From NCBI RefSeq assembly GCF_019392245.1, contig NZ_JAHXRL010000004.1, positions 186,001 through 250,000 on the forward strand: a stretch of 64,000 bases of DNA. Direction: 5' to 3'. Made by a program: the position numbers and the translations under genes. This stretch comes from Sulfitobacter sp. CW3. Lineage in GTDB: Bacteria; Pseudomonadota; Alphaproteobacteria; Rhodobacterales; Rhodobacteraceae. Below, piece after piece: positions 36,790 to 46,152 of this stretch. Positions within the stretch are counted from its first letter, which is position 1, and each line of letters starts with the position of its first letter. The notes under the pieces were generated by a model, which worked only from the letters and a program-made list of their open reading frames with translations, was not told the origin of the DNA and did no database searches.

Positions 36790-37761
36790 ATGGACAAAAC
36801 CCCGGACCAAAAGCGCGCAGTTCAATATCTTTATCCCCCCGTTGATCCGTTTGATCAGCGGATGATGGACGTTGGCGACGGTCATAGCGTGTATTTTGAG
36901 CAATGCGGAAACCCTGACGGGATACCTGTTGTGGTGCTGCATGGCGGCCCCGGTGGCGGATGCAGCCCGTCGATGCGGCGCTATTTTAACCCCGAGAAAT
37001 ACCGGGTGATTCTATTTGATCAGCGCGGTTGTGGGCGGTCCAAGCCATTTGCGTCGGTGATCAACAATACCACATGGGATCTGGTTGCAGATATTGAACG
37101 TATCCGCGTGGCGCTGGGCATCGACAAATGGATTGCCTTTGGCGGCAGCTGGGGCGCGACATTGGCGTTGATCTATGCGCAGGCCCATCCCGACCGCGTG
37201 CGTAATATGGTGCTGCGCGGCGTGTTCACCATGACGCAATCCGAACTTGATTGGTTCTATGGGGGCGGCGCCGGGAAATTCTGGCCGGATTTATGGGCGC
37301 GTTTTGTAGACCTGATTCCACTGGATGAACGCGATGATCTGATCGCGGCTTATCACCGGCGGCTGTTTAGCGGTGATAGACAGACCGAGATTAAATACGG
37401 CAAGGCATGGGCCGCATGGGAAAACGCGCTGGCGTCGATCCATTCGTCAGGCGGCAGCCACGAGGGACCGGGGGAATATTCGCGGACGTTTTCGCGGCTG
37501 GAAAACCACTATTTCACCAACGCCGGTTTTCTTGAGTTTGACGGGCAGATTCTTGCGCATATGCCACGTATCGCACATATTCCGGGGGTGATCGTTCAGG
37601 GGCGTTATGATTTGATTTGTCCGCCGACCAGCGCTTATCACCTTGCGCAGGCTTGGCCGAATGCCGAACTAAAGATGGTGCGGAATGCAGGTCATGCCTT
37701 GTCAGAGCCGGGGATCAGTGCCGAACTGGTGCGCACGATGGACAGGATTGCCGCCCTATGA
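36790..37761 (+). CDS. pip: Proline iminopeptidase
   Basis: This 323-residue alpha/beta hydrolase removes N-terminal proline from peptides (peptidase family S33). Diagnostic motifs are HGGPGGGCSP at the oxyanion region, DQRGCGRS, the nucleophile in GGSWGATLAL, and the C-terminal VQGRYDLICPP and AGHALSEPG supplying the aspartate and histidine. The TGA overlaps the start of the substrate-binding protein gene (ATGA), hinting at linked peptide uptake and hydrolysis. Confidence 0.94.
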   Translation: MDKTPDQKRAVQYLYPPVDPFDQRMMDVGDGHSVYFEQCGNPDGIPVVVLHGGPGGGCSPSMRRYFNPEKYRVILFDQRGCGRSKPFASVINNTTWDLVADIERIRVALGIDKWIAFGGSWGATLALIYAQAHPDRVRNMVLRGVFTMTQSELDWFYGGGAGKFWPDLWARFVDLIPLDERDDLIAAYHRRLFSGDRQTEIKYGKAWAAWENALASIHSSGGSHEGPGEYSRTFSRLENHYFTNAGFLEFDGQILAHMPRIAHIPGVIVQGRYDLICPPTSAYHLAQAWPNAELKMVRNAGHALSEPGISAELVRTMDRIAAL

Positions 37762-38612
37762 CCAAAACCCGTTCCTTGATGGATCGCCGTGCGCTGTTTG
37801 CCACGGGTGCCGCCGCAGCTTTGCTGGCGGCCACGGGTGTGTCTGCCGCTGCCTTGCCAAAACAGGGCGGGCGGTTGCGCATGGCGCTGTCGGGTGCATT
37901 GCGCAGCGATAGCTGGGCCAGTGGTGATGGTCTGTTCATGAAGGTCGCGCGCCAAGGGTTGATCTATGACACCCTGACCGAGGTTGCCGCCGACGGCACC
38001 TTGCGTGGGGAACTGGCCACCGATTGGCAGGGGTCGGATGATGGCCGGGTGTGGATGTTCGATCTGCGCCAGGATGTGTCATTTCATGATGGTCGCCCGA
38101 TGACAGCGCGGGATGTTGCCGCGTCGTTGCATCTGAACGGGCGGGTCGAGGTTCTGAATGACCATCAGATATGTATCGCCCTTGATCAGCCTGCGATGGA
38201 TTTACCCTTTACCTTGGCGGCGCCTGACCATGTCATCCGGCCACGTCATGCCGCCGATCTGGGGATCGGAACGGGCCTTTATCGTTTGAAACGGTTCGCA
38301 CCGGGTCAGCAGCTTTTGGCGGAACGTGTGGCGGATCACTACAAGGGGAAAACCGCCGGGTGGTTCGACGCGGTCGAGCTGGTTTCGATTCCGTCCGACG
38401 CTGTGCGGGCGCAGGCGCTGGCGGAATATCTGGTCGATGCGGCGGATCTGGAGGATGCCGGTTTGGTTCACGGGTTTGATGACATCGCCCCGCTGCCGTT
38501 TTCACGTGGCATGACCCATGCTGTGTCTCGTAGCGTTGCGATGCCTGTCAGAACCGGTCAGCATCGCCCGCTAGACAACCTACGCGCGGCCGAACGCTGG
38601 TGGTTCGCCTAA
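37758..38612 (+). CDS. Compact peptide-type ABC substrate-binding protein (SBP_bac_5 like)
   Basis: The 284-residue product has a Tat-like signal (MDRRALFATGAAAALLAA) and clear similarity to the N-terminal lobe of oligopeptide-binding proteins: QGLIYDTLTEV, LATDWQ and VSFHDGRPMTARDVA. Family members usually have about 500 residues. The C-terminus NLRAAERWWFA looks like a normal family terminus, suggesting loss of the middle part rather than a simple cut, though this is from memory. No permease or ATPase is adjacent. Whether it still binds peptides is doubtful. It is coupled to pip by ATGA. Confidence 0.78.
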   Translation: MTKTRSLMDRRALFATGAAAALLAATGVSAAALPKQGGRLRMALSGALRSDSWASGDGLFMKVARQGLIYDTLTEVAADGTLRGELATDWQGSDDGRVWMFDLRQDVSFHDGRPMTARDVAASLHLNGRVEVLNDHQICIALDQPAMDLPFTLAAPDHVIRPRHAADLGIGTGLYRLKRFAPGQQLLAERVADHYKGKTAGWFDAVELVSIPSDAVRAQALAEYLVDAADLEDAGLVHGFDDIAPLPFSRGMTHAVSRSVAMPVRTGQHRPLDNLRAAERWWFA

Positions 38613-38702
38613 CGGGGCTTGCAGTTTCGAGGATCAAGGCGTATATCCCATCGTAACAGCGGCGCATCCGGGTCCACACCAGATGCTCCACCGATCTTGA
38701 AC

Positions 38703-38726
38703 ACGGGCCGCGCGCCCGTTTTTTTA
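38703..38726 (+). terminator. Hairpin with T-run upstream of rimP
   Basis: ACGGGC (38703-38708) and GCCCGT (38714-38719) pair around a GC-rich 5-base loop and are followed by a run of T's to 38725. It may end transcripts from pip and the binding-protein gene, or act as an attenuator in the rimP leader, since rimP starts only 36 bp later. Confidence 0.7.
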
Positions 38727-38761
38727 TGCCTGCTGAAAATTGCAGGATGATAAGAGAGACT

Positions 38762-39340
38762 ATGAACAACGACCTGATTGCCAAAGCCGCCATTGACCGC
38801 CGCATGGCCGAGATCATCACACCGGTGATCGAGGATATGGGGTTTGAACTGGTACGCGTCCGCCTGATGTCGGGAAAACAGACCACGTTGCAGATTATGG
38901 CCGACCGCCCCGATGGCGGGATCGAAGTTGATGAACTGGCTTTGGTAAGTCAGGCTGTCAGCGCCGTGCTGGACGTAGAAGACCCGATTATCGAAGAATA
39001 CACGCTGGAGGTTTCCAGCCCCGGTATCGACCGGCCCCTGACGCGTCTCAAGGATTTCGACATGTTCGAAGGCTATGAGGCCAAGATTGAGACCGGTGAA
39101 CTGATTGATGGCCGCCGCCGCTTTAAGGGCGAGCTGGCCGGAATCGACGGGGACGAAGTATTGATTAACGTCGAAGAAGGCACAATTGGCCTGAAATTCG
39201 ACTGGCTTACGGACGCGAAACTGGTCCTGACCGACGATCTGATCAAAGAAATGCTGCGCCAGCGCAAAGCGTCGGGCGCAATTGACGAAACCAAATTCGA
39301 TGACATCGAGACCGAAGGGTCCACCGAGGGAGACGACTAA
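38762..39340 (+). CDS. rimP: Ribosome maturation factor RimP
   Basis: RimP helps assemble the 30S subunit. From ATG 38762, after a GAGAG ribosome-binding site, it has 192 residues with [17 protein letters not shown] and [11 protein letters not shown], the family hallmark. The acidic tail is longer than in many homologues. It begins the conserved operon rimP-nusA-ylxR-infB; nusA follows after a single-codon stop with no gap. Confidence 0.95.
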   Translation: MNNDLIAKAAIDRRMAEIITPVIEDMGFELVRVRLMSGKQTTLQIMADRPDGGIEVDELALVSQAVSAVLDVEDPIIEEYTLEVSSPGIDRPLTRLKDFDMFEGYEAKIETGELIDGRRRFKGELAGIDGDEVLINVEEGTIGLKFDWLTDAKLVLTDDLIKEMLRQRKASGAIDETKFDDIETEGSTEGDD

Positions 39341-40966
39341 ATGGCCATTACATCTGCCAACCAGCTTGAACTGCTGCAAACCGCCGAGGCTGTTGCCCGC
39401 GAAAAGATGATCGACCCCAATCTGGTGGTCGAAGCGATGGAAGAATCGCTCGCTCGGGCGGCGAAATCCCGCTACGGCGCTGAAATGGACATTCGCGTGG
39501 CGATTGACCGCAAGACAGGTCGCGCAACATTCACCCGCGTCCGCACCGTTGTGGCCGATGACGAGCTTGAGAACTATCAAGCCGAGTTCACTGTTGAGCA
39601 GGCCAAGCAATACATGGCCAACCCAGAAGTGGGTCAGGAATTCTCTGAGGAAGTTCCGCCAGTTGAAATGGGCCGTATTGCAGCACAATCCGCCAAGCAG
39701 GTGATCTTGCAAAAGGTCCGTGAAGCAGAACGTGACCGTCAGTACGAAGAATTCAAAGACCGCGCAGGCACGATCATCAACGGTTTGGTCAAGCGCGAGG
39801 AATACGGCAACGTTATCGTCGATGTGGGCGCTGGCGAAGCGATCCTGCGCCGCAACGAGAAAATCGGCCGCGAATCCTATCGCCCGAACGACCGTATCCG
39901 CGTTTACATCAAGGATGTGCGCCGCGAACAGCGTGGCCCGCAAATCTTCCTGAGCCGTACCGCGCCTGAATTCATGGCCGAACTGTTCAAGATGGAAGTG
40001 CCAGAAATCTATGATGGCATCATCGAGATCAAAGCCGTTGCCCGTGACCCCGGTTCGCGTGCCAAGATTGCTGTGATTTCCTATGACAACTCCATCGATC
40101 CTGTCGGCGCTTGCGTTGGTATGCGTGGTTCGCGCGTTCAGGCCGTCGTGAACGAATTGCAGGGCGAAAAGATCGATATTATTCCGTGGAACGAAGACCA
40201 GCCAACATTCCTGGTGAACGCGCTTCAGCCTGCCGAAGTGTCCAAAGTTGTTCTGGACGAAGAAGCCGGCAAAATCGAAGTTGTCGTGCCAGAAGAGCAG
40301 TTGAGCCTTGCGATTGGCCGTCGTGGTCAAAACGTGCGTCTGGCGTCGCAGCTGACCGGTCTGGACATCGACATCATGACAGAAGAGCAAGAAAGCGCGC
40401 GCCGTCAGGCCGAGTTTGAATTGCGTACCAAGCTGTTCATGGACAACCTTGATCTGGACGAATTCTTTGCTCAGTTGCTGGTTTCCGAAGGGTTCACCAA
40501 CCTTGAAGAAGTCGCCTATGTCGAAGTTGACGAACTGCTGGTGATCGACGGTGTTGACGAAGCAACTGCTGGCGAATTGCAGGCCCGTGCCCGTGATGTG
40601 CTGGAAGCACAAAACAAAGCGGCGCTGGATGCAGCCCGTGCGTTGGGTGTTGATGATACGCTTATTGAATTCGAAGGCCTGACACCCCAAATGATTGAGG
40701 CGTTGGCAAAAGACGATGTGAAAACGCTGGAAGACTTTGCAACATGCGCAGATTGGGAGCTGGCCGGTGGCTGGACCACAGTTGATGGCGTGCGGACCAA
40801 AGATGACGGCACGTTGGAACCGTTTGACATGTCGCTGGAAGAAGCGCAGCACCTGATCATGACAGCCCGCGTTTTGCTGGGTTGGGTTGATCCGGCCGAG
40901 CTTGAGGTCGCCGAAGTCGAAGAAGACGACATTGACGGCGAAGAAGACGAGGAGGCCGAGGCCTGA
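39341..40966 (+). CDS. nusA: Transcription termination/antitermination protein NusA
   Basis: NusA binds RNA polymerase and controls pausing, termination and antitermination. The 541-residue protein has the N-terminal polymerase-binding domain, an S1 domain (LVKREEYGNVIVDVGAGEA), two KH domains (GACVGMRGSRVQAV, LAIGRRGQNVRLAS) and two C-terminal acidic repeats with helix-hairpin-helix-like motifs (LLVIDGVDEATAGELQ), then an acidic end. The ATG follows the rimP stop directly. The order of domains and length are normal for alphaproteobacteria. Confidence 0.97.
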   Translation: MAITSANQLELLQTAEAVAREKMIDPNLVVEAMEESLARAAKSRYGAEMDIRVAIDRKTGRATFTRVRTVVADDELENYQAEFTVEQAKQYMANPEVGQEFSEEVPPVEMGRIAAQSAKQVILQKVREAERDRQYEEFKDRAGTIINGLVKREEYGNVIVDVGAGEAILRRNEKIGRESYRPNDRIRVYIKDVRREQRGPQIFLSRTAPEFMAELFKMEVPEIYDGIIEIKAVARDPGSRAKIAVISYDNSIDPVGACVGMRGSRVQAVVNELQGEKIDIIPWNEDQPTFLVNALQPAEVSKVVLDEEAGKIEVVVPEEQLSLAIGRRGQNVRLASQLTGLDIDIMTEEQESARRQAEFELRTKLFMDNLDLDEFFAQLLVSEGFTNLEEVAYVEVDELLVIDGVDEATAGELQARARDVLEAQNKAALDAARALGVDDTLIEFEGLTPQMIEALAKDDVKTLEDFATCADWELAGGWTTVDGVRTKDDGTLEPFDMSLEEAQHLIMTARVLLGWVDPAELEVAEVEEDDIDGEEDEEAEA

Positions 40967-40987
40967 TCGTAGGCCTTGGGGAACGAT

Positions 40988-41608
40988 ATGGTGCGTGGTG
41001 GCGCTTCTAAAGATCGAGAAGACGGTCCTGAACGGAAATGCATCGCCACTGGCGAAGTGCAGCCCAAGAACGGACTGATCCGCTTCGTTGTTGGTCCTGA
41101 CATGCAGGTTTTCCCGGATATTCTGGGGAAACTTCCCGGTCGGGGGATGTATGTGGCGGCTGACCGTGACGCCTTGTTGCTGGCTGTAAAAAAAGGGCTG
41201 TTTGCCCGGGCAGCTAAACAGGCTGTTAAGGTTGATGAAGGATTGGTAGACGAGGTTGAAAAGCAACTTGTCCGCCGTGTGGTTGATCTGATTTCGCTGC
41301 AACGCAAGGCCGGTAAGGCCGTCGCGGGATACGAAAAGGTCAAAGGTTGGCTGCAGATGGAAGAAGCCGAAGTTCTGATCCAAGCAGTGGATGGGTCCGG
41401 TCGCGGTAAGTCGAAATTAAGCACGCCGCACTTTGGCCATTACATTGGTTGGCTGACGGCAGACGAATTGGGTTTGGCATTCGGACGCCAAACTGTGATA
41501 CATGGGGCGCTCGCCTCTGGTGGACTCACCTCTCGTGTTGTAGAGGAGGCCCAACGGCTAAGAGGCGTACGCATAAACGAGGGTGGCAACGGTCACCCGA
41601 AAGGATAG
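40988..41608 (+). CDS. RNA-binding protein with YlxR (DUF448) and L7Ae-like domains
   Basis: The 206-residue product has an N-terminal YlxR domain (about residues 12-85) with ERKCIATGE and LPGRGMYV, and a C-terminal L7Ae/L30e-like part (about 95-190, ISLQRKAGKAVAGYEKV). YlxR of Firmicutes (RnpM) binds RNase P; the fused version is frequent in alphaproteobacteria and has no assigned function. It sits between nusA and infB, as in most bacteria. ATG 40988 is preferred over TTG 40976 because GGGGA lies upstream. Confidence 0.88.
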   Translation: MVRGGASKDREDGPERKCIATGEVQPKNGLIRFVVGPDMQVFPDILGKLPGRGMYVAADRDALLLAVKKGLFARAAKQAVKVDEGLVDEVEKQLVRRVVDLISLQRKAGKAVAGYEKVKGWLQMEEAEVLIQAVDGSGRGKSKLSTPHFGHYIGWLTADELGLAFGRQTVIHGALASGGLTSRVVEEAQRLRGVRINEGGNGHPKG

Positions 41609-41617
41609 ACGAGCTAG

Positions 41618-44104
41618 ATGAGCGATAGTGACGGCAAAAAGACATTGGGCCTGCGTGGCGCGCCTGCGCGCCCGGGTAACGTAAAGCAAAGCTTTAGCCA
41701 CGGGCGTACCAAAAACGTCGTGGTCGAGACCAAGCGCAAGCGCGTTGTGGTGCCTAAACCTGTGGGTGCCAAAACCGGCACGGGGTCAAACCCGTCTCTT
41801 GGGGATCCCAAGAAACGCCCAGCAGGTATCACAGATTCCGAAATGGAACGCCGCCTGAAGGCTGTTCAAGCCGCCAGGGCCCGCGAGACTGAGGAAGCGG
41901 AAGCGCGTGCGTCAGAAGAAAAAGCGCGCGCCGAAGACCGCGAGCGCCGTCGTGCCGAGATCGAAGCCAAAGAGGCCGAGGAACGCCAGCGCGAGGAAAG
42001 CCTGAAGGCGAAAGCCGAAGAAGACGCCCGCCGCAAGGAAGAGGCCGAAGCAGCAGCTGTTGCGGCCGCCGCACCGGCACCAGCGGCGCAACCTGCGTCT
42101 GCCAAACTGCCGAACACCAAAGGTGGCGCGCCAGCACCCGTTGCACGCAAGAAAGAAGGTGACCGCGAGGAAACCAACAAGCGTAACAAGGGCAATGACG
42201 ATCGTCGCTCTGGCAAGCTGACAGTGAACCAAGCGTTGACTGGTGGCGAAGGTGGCCGTCAACGTTCTATGGCGCAGATGAAGCGCAAGCAGGAACGTCA
42301 GCGTCAAAAGGCGATGGGTGGCACTGTTGAGCGCGAAAAGGTCGTGCGCAACGTGAACCTGCCTCCGGCGATTGTGGTTTCCGAGCTGGCAAACCGTATG
42401 GCCGAACGTGTTGGTGCTGTAGTTAAGGCGCTGATGACCAACGGCATGATGGTAACGCAGAACGAAACGATTGATGCGGATACTGCAGAACTGATCATCG
42501 AAGAATTCGGCCACAAAGTGGTCCGTGTTTCTGATGCTGACGTTGAAGACGTGATCAAGGAAGAGATCGACGATCCGAAAGATCTGGTCACACGTCCTCC
42601 GGTCATCACGATCATGGGTCACGTTGACCACGGTAAGACATCGTTGCTGGATGCGATCCGCAAAGCCAAAGTTCAGTCCGGCGAAGCGGGCGGTATCACG
42701 CAGCACATCGGTGCCTATCAGGTGACAACCGACAATGGTCAGGCGCTTACCTTCCTCGATACGCCCGGCCACGCCGCGTTTACATCGATGCGGTCGCGCG
42801 GTGCGCAGGTAACTGACATTGTTGTGCTGGTTGTTGCGGCGGATGACGCTGTGATGCCCCAAACGATCGAGGCGATTAACCACGCCAAAGCGGCCAAAGT
42901 GCCGATGATCGTGGCGATCAACAAGATCGACAAATACGAAGCCAACCCAGACAAAGTGCGCACCGATCTGTTGCAGCACGAAGTCATCGTTGAAAAGATG
43001 TCCGGTGAAGTTCAGGACGTCGAGGTTTCGGCCACGACAGGTCAGGGCCTTGATGAGCTGCTTGAGGCGATTTCGCTGCAGGCCGAATTGCTGGAACTGA
43101 AAGCCAACCCAAATCGCGCTGCCGTTGGTGCCGTGATCGAGGCGCAGCTTGACGTTGGCCGCGGCCCTGTTGCGACTGTTCTGGTTCAGAATGGTACGTT
43201 GCGCCAAGGTGACATTTTTGTTGTCGGTGAACAGTACGGTAAGGTCCGTGCGCTGATCAACGACCAAGGCGAGCGCGTTAAAGAAGCGGGCCCATCTGTC
43301 CCGGTTGAGGTTCTTGGCCTTAACGGTACACCTGCTGCGGGCGACGTTTTGAACGTGACCGATACCGAAGCACAGGCACGCGAAATCGCTGAATATCGCG
43401 AGAAAGCCGCCAAAGACAAACGTGCTGCTGCGGGTGCCGCAACGACGCTGGAACAGCTGATGGCGAATGCCAAGGCTGATGCAGATGTGTCCGAGCTGCC
43501 ATTGCTGATCAAAGCCGACGTTCAAGGTTCCGCCGAGGCGATCCTTCAGGCGATGGAAAAAATCGGCAACGAAGAAGTCCGCGTGCGGGTTCTGCATTCG
43601 GGTGTTGGTGCCATCACCGATACGGATGTTGGTCTGGCCGAAGCATCGAACGCGCCAATCATTGGTTTCAACGTACGTGCCAACGCATCGGCCCGCGCGA
43701 CAGCCAACCAAAAAGGCGTCGAGATTCGGTATTACTCGGTCATCTACGACATGGTTGACGATGTAAAAGCTGCCGCAAGTGGTTTGCTCAGCAACGAAAT
43801 CCGCGAACACTTTATCGGCTACGCGTCGATCAAAGAGGTGTTCAAGGTGACCGGTGTTGGCAAGGTCGCAGGTTGTTTGGTCACCGAAGGCAAGGCAAGC
43901 CGCGCCGCTGGTGTACGTTTGCTGCGCGACGACGTTGTGATCCACGAGGGCACGTTGAAAACGCTCAAGCGGTTCAAAGACGAAGTCTCCGAAGTACCGT
44001 CAGGTCAGGAATGTGGTATGGCGTTCGAGAACTACGAAGATATTCGCGCAGGCGATGTTATCGAAATCTTCACCCGTGAAGAAGTTGTTCGCACGCTCGA
44101 CTAA
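41618..44104 (+). CDS. infB: Translation initiation factor IF-2
   Basis: IF-2 is the GTPase that places initiator fMet-tRNA on the 30S subunit. The 828-residue protein has a long charged, Ala/Glu-rich N-terminal region (residues about 1-190) that is typically variable, then the IF-2 N domain. The G domain has [22 protein letters not shown] and AINKIDK. The C-terminal part ([19 protein letters not shown]) binds tRNA. It starts 9 nt after the ylxR gene; a weak hairpin follows. A rbfA gene, commonly next, is absent here. Confidence 0.97.
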   Translation: MSDSDGKKTLGLRGAPARPGNVKQSFSHGRTKNVVVETKRKRVVVPKPVGAKTGTGSNPSLGDPKKRPAGITDSEMERRLKAVQAARARETEEAEARASEEKARAEDRERRRAEIEAKEAEERQREESLKAKAEEDARRKEEAEAAAVAAAAPAPAAQPASAKLPNTKGGAPAPVARKKEGDREETNKRNKGNDDRRSGKLTVNQALTGGEGGRQRSMAQMKRKQERQRQKAMGGTVEREKVVRNVNLPPAIVVSELANRMAERVGAVVKALMTNGMMVTQNETIDADTAELIIEEFGHKVVRVSDADVEDVIKEEIDDPKDLVTRPPVITIMGHVDHGKTSLLDAIRKAKVQSGEAGGITQHIGAYQVTTDNGQALTFLDTPGHAAFTSMRSRGAQVTDIVVLVVAADDAVMPQTIEAINHAKAAKVPMIVAINKIDKYEANPDKVRTDLLQHEVIVEKMSGEVQDVEVSATTGQGLDELLEAISLQAELLELKANPNRAAVGAVIEAQLDVGRGPVATVLVQNGTLRQGDIFVVGEQYGKVRALINDQGERVKEAGPSVPVEVLGLNGTPAAGDVLNVTDTEAQAREIAEYREKAAKDKRAAAGAATTLEQLMANAKADADVSELPLLIKADVQGSAEAILQAMEKIGNEEVRVRVLHSGVGAITDTDVGLAEASNAPIIGFNVRANASARATANQKGVEIRYYSVIYDMVDDVKAAASGLLSNEIREHFIGYASIKEVFKVTGVGKVAGCLVTEGKASRAAGVRLLRDDVVIHEGTLKTLKRFKDEVSEVPSGQECGMAFENYEDIRAGDVIEIFTREEVVRTLD

Positions 44105-44116
44105 TCACAGTTGAGA

Positions 44117-44908
44117 TCAAGATTTGAGAGAAGCCCGGCTGAATTGTCGGGCTTCTGTCGTTTCAAACCGTTGGTTTTCCTCATCAAAGCTAAGCCGTTG
44201 AATATCGAATGACGTTGGCGAAATATCTATCACGTTGAAATCATTCGGCTCTCCGCGCAGGCGGGTCGATAGGGTGGTGCCTGCATGGAGCTGCACAGCG
44301 CTGTGCGTGCCCGACGTCACCTTGAAGTTTTCCGCATGCCACGCGTGCAGGTGCCCCGACAAAATCATGTCGGCCCCGCCTGATAGCAATTGATCCAACG
44401 CCTGCATGGCCCCGCGCGCGGGTTTCTTTTTTGTGTCAACAGGATGCTCAAGCGGATGGTGCATCACGATAATACGGGCGTGGTGTTTGGGCGCGCGCTC
44501 CATCGCAGCGCAGGCATGTTTCAGCCGCCGCGCTGACAGGCGACCGGCCTGCCACGCGAAACGGTCGACGGAATTGATGCCAATGACGACCATATCATCG
44601 GTTTCGAATCGCGGCGTCAGATCTGCGTTGATCCAGCGTTTATAGCGCCGAAAGGGGCCCAGAAACCTGGTGATCGGTCGGTGCAATGGGATGTCATGAT
44701 TACCCGGCACAGTTAAAACGGGCGCGGTGATCTTGTCGATGAACTGCTTCGCATCTTCAAACTGGTGATGGCGTGCGCGCTGCGTCAGATCGCCGGATAT
44801 CACCACCAGATCAGCGTTCAGCCCATTAACGCTGGCCAACAAGGGGCCAAGAAGGTCGGGGCGATCCCGGCCAAAATGCAGGTCAGACAGGTGGATTATT
44901 CTGCTCAT
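44117..44908 (-). CDS. Metallophosphoesterase (cyclic-nucleotide phosphodiesterase-like)
   Basis: This 263-residue calcineurin-like phosphoesterase shows all metal-binding motifs: HLSDLHFGRDRP (D-x-H), SGDLTQRARHHQF (G-D), VPGNHDIP (G-N-H-D), MHHPL and SGHLHAWHAE (G-H-x-H). The form with HLSDLHFG and GDLT is typical of the CpdA/Icc-like class, although homologues act on many phosphoesters. It overlaps the upstream lipid kinase gene by 4 bp (ATGA), suggesting joint action on phospholipid or nucleotide metabolism; this is inference. Confidence 0.87.
   Translation of the reverse strand: MSRIIHLSDLHFGRDRPDLLGPLLASVNGLNADLVVISGDLTQRARHHQFEDAKQFIDKITAPVLTVPGNHDIPLHRPITRFLGPFRRYKRWINADLTPRFETDDMVVIGINSVDRFAWQAGRLSARRLKHACAAMERAPKHHARIIVMHHPLEHPVDTKKKPARGAMQALDQLLSGGADMILSGHLHAWHAENFKVTSGTHSAVQLHAGTTLSTRLRGEPNDFNVIDISPTSFDIQRLSFDEENQRFETTEARQFSRASLKS
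44129..44156 (+). terminator. Candidate terminator after infB
   Basis: AGAAGCCCG (44129-44137) pairs perfectly with CGGGCTTCT (44148-44156) over a 10-base loop. Only a short T-rich stretch follows (GTCGTTTC), so it is weak. It lies inside the 3' end of the convergent phosphoesterase gene. Confidence 0.5.
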
Positions 44909-45825
44909 CTTACCGCCGTTTCCGATCCGGCAGGCACAATCAACGTCAGCGCCTCGCGTTGCATACGCAGCTTGAAGGGGCCCTTCATGCGCGACAATTC
45001 ACCGTCACAGGCGACAGGCCGTGCGCGGCTGCGCAGGTCGAGATCAATATCGTTTCCGCAGTGCATTTCGTAATCGGTCTCTGGCTTTGCGATCCCCAAG
45101 GCCAATGATGCCGCGTGTTTGAACAATTTCCAACGGTTCGTATCCGGCGCGATCAGCAGCACCATACCCCCGTTTTCGATACATTCCTCGCCATTCAGGC
45201 CCATTTCCCTAAGCTGAAACGCGTTGGTGATCGCAAACACAAGGGACGTCCGATGTTTGAAGGATTTTCCATCAACCGTGATGGTCAGCTTTAGCGGCGA
45301 CCGAAAGCGCGCCAATGCCTTGGCGACCGACCAATAAGCAGCAATTCTGCTGCGGCCCCATTTCTCATACACCCCCTCGCGGGTTTGCAAGATCGCGGGA
45401 TAGGCACCGATGCTGGCATTGTTCAGGAAAACCCTATCGTTGATCATGCCAATGTCGGTGTCACGAGTAAGGCCGGCTGCGATCACATCTACGGCCTCGT
45501 CCACGGTTTCAGGGATATTCAACGACCGCGCGAAATAGTTGAACGTGCCCGAGGGAATGATCCCCATCTGGTTGGGCTGGCCACGCAAACCCGCCGCCAC
45601 GCCGCAGATTGTACCATCGCCGCCAGCGGCAATAATCGCGGTATTGGGGTCGTTTTCGGCTGTGTCTTTGGCGATCTTTGCCAGATCGCTGTTCGGTTCA
45701 AATGCAACAAACTTGGCATTGATACCGTGATGCTTGAACCGATCTTCAATCGATTCTCTGCGGGCTTCGCCGTCTTGGCGGCCAGACCCACTGTTTAGGA
45801 TAATCGTTACGTTGTCGGGTTTCAT
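44905..45825 (-). CDS. Diacylglycerol kinase-family lipid kinase
   Basis: The 306-residue protein has the DAGK catalytic signature AAGGDGTICGVAAGL with the P-loop-like glycine cluster, and the family's start LNSGSGR. These kinases phosphorylate diacylglycerol or related lipids (YegS/BmrU type) in the membrane. The substrate is unproven. The stop region overlaps the following phosphoesterase start by 4 bp, so they are cotranscribed. Upstream lies a 327-bp region holding a short ORF (45898-46032). Confidence 0.85.
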   Translation of the reverse strand: MKPDNVTIILNSGSGRQDGEARRESIEDRFKHHGINAKFVAFEPNSDLAKIAKDTAENDPNTAIIAAGGDGTICGVAAGLRGQPNQMGIIPSGTFNYFARSLNIPETVDEAVDVIAAGLTRDTDIGMINDRVFLNNASIGAYPAILQTREGVYEKWGRSRIAAYWSVAKALARFRSPLKLTITVDGKSFKHRTSLVFAITNAFQLREMGLNGEECIENGGMVLLIAPDTNRWKLFKHAASLALGIAKPETDYEMHCGNDIDLDLRSRARPVACDGELSRMKGPFKLRMQREALTLIVPAGSETAVR

Positions 45826-45897
45826 GATGAACCTGTTGATGTGCTTCGGCTTTAACGCGCAGCCACATCAAATAGTTCAAAGTTTAGTGAACCCGGT

Positions 45898-46032
45898 TCA
45901 GTTTTTGGCAGTGATCGGCTTGCCAGTGTAAACGTTGCTATCAACCTTTACCGACACTCGGCCATCAGGCATGTCGCAAACAAAAATACCTTGAACAGAC
46001 ACTGTCGACCCGATTGTGATTGTGCGTAGCAT
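45898..46032 (-). CDS. Small ORF of 44 residues, unknown function
   Basis: In the 327-bp gap between the lipid kinase and mutT, the minus strand has an ORF from ATG 46032 to TGA 45898. The product is 44 residues: MLRTITIGSTVSVQGIFVCD, then MPDGRVSVKVDSNVYTGKPI, then TAKN. Alternating hydrophobic residues suggest a small beta-rich fold. GGGGGG lies 7 bases before the ATG as a ribosome-binding site, and a 12-bp palindrome is 31 bp further upstream. No signal peptide or membrane segment is evident. I have only a vague memory of similar short roseobacter proteins, and no function. Confidence 0.55.
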   Translation of the reverse strand: MLRTITIGSTVSVQGIFVCDMPDGRVSVKVDSNVYTGKPITAKN

Positions 46033-46062
46033 CCCATTTCCCCCCAGAAGTGTTAACTATTT

Positions 46063-46074
46063 CACTTATAAGTG
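46063..46074. promoter_or_regulatory. Palindromic site upstream of the 44-residue ORF
   Basis: CACTTATAAGTG is a perfect 12-bp palindrome lying 31-42 bp upstream of the ORF's ATG. It sits in an AT-rich stretch (46050-46115) unlike the surrounding DNA, the place expected for a promoter and operator. TATAAG within it could be a -10 element on the minus strand. Confidence 0.5.
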
Positions 46075-46152
46075 GAATGATTAAGCTGTCTAGAAAAAAA
46101 TTACGAATAGAAACAAAAGTTGAGCGAAAACATCAACATCCGGGCGCAGGAC

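Noticed and set aside
38609..41383. Antisense open frame of 924 codons across rimP, nusA and ylxR
   Set aside because: The opposite strand carries rimP, nusA and the YlxR protein with clear homology. The antisense product is rich in His, Phe, Gln and Asn, shows no domain, and is what the codon bias of those genes produces in this frame.
41912..43945. Antisense open frame of 677 codons opposite infB
   Set aside because: It mirrors infB codon bias and has a skewed composition (many Arg, Asn, Gln, His) without any recognisable motif.
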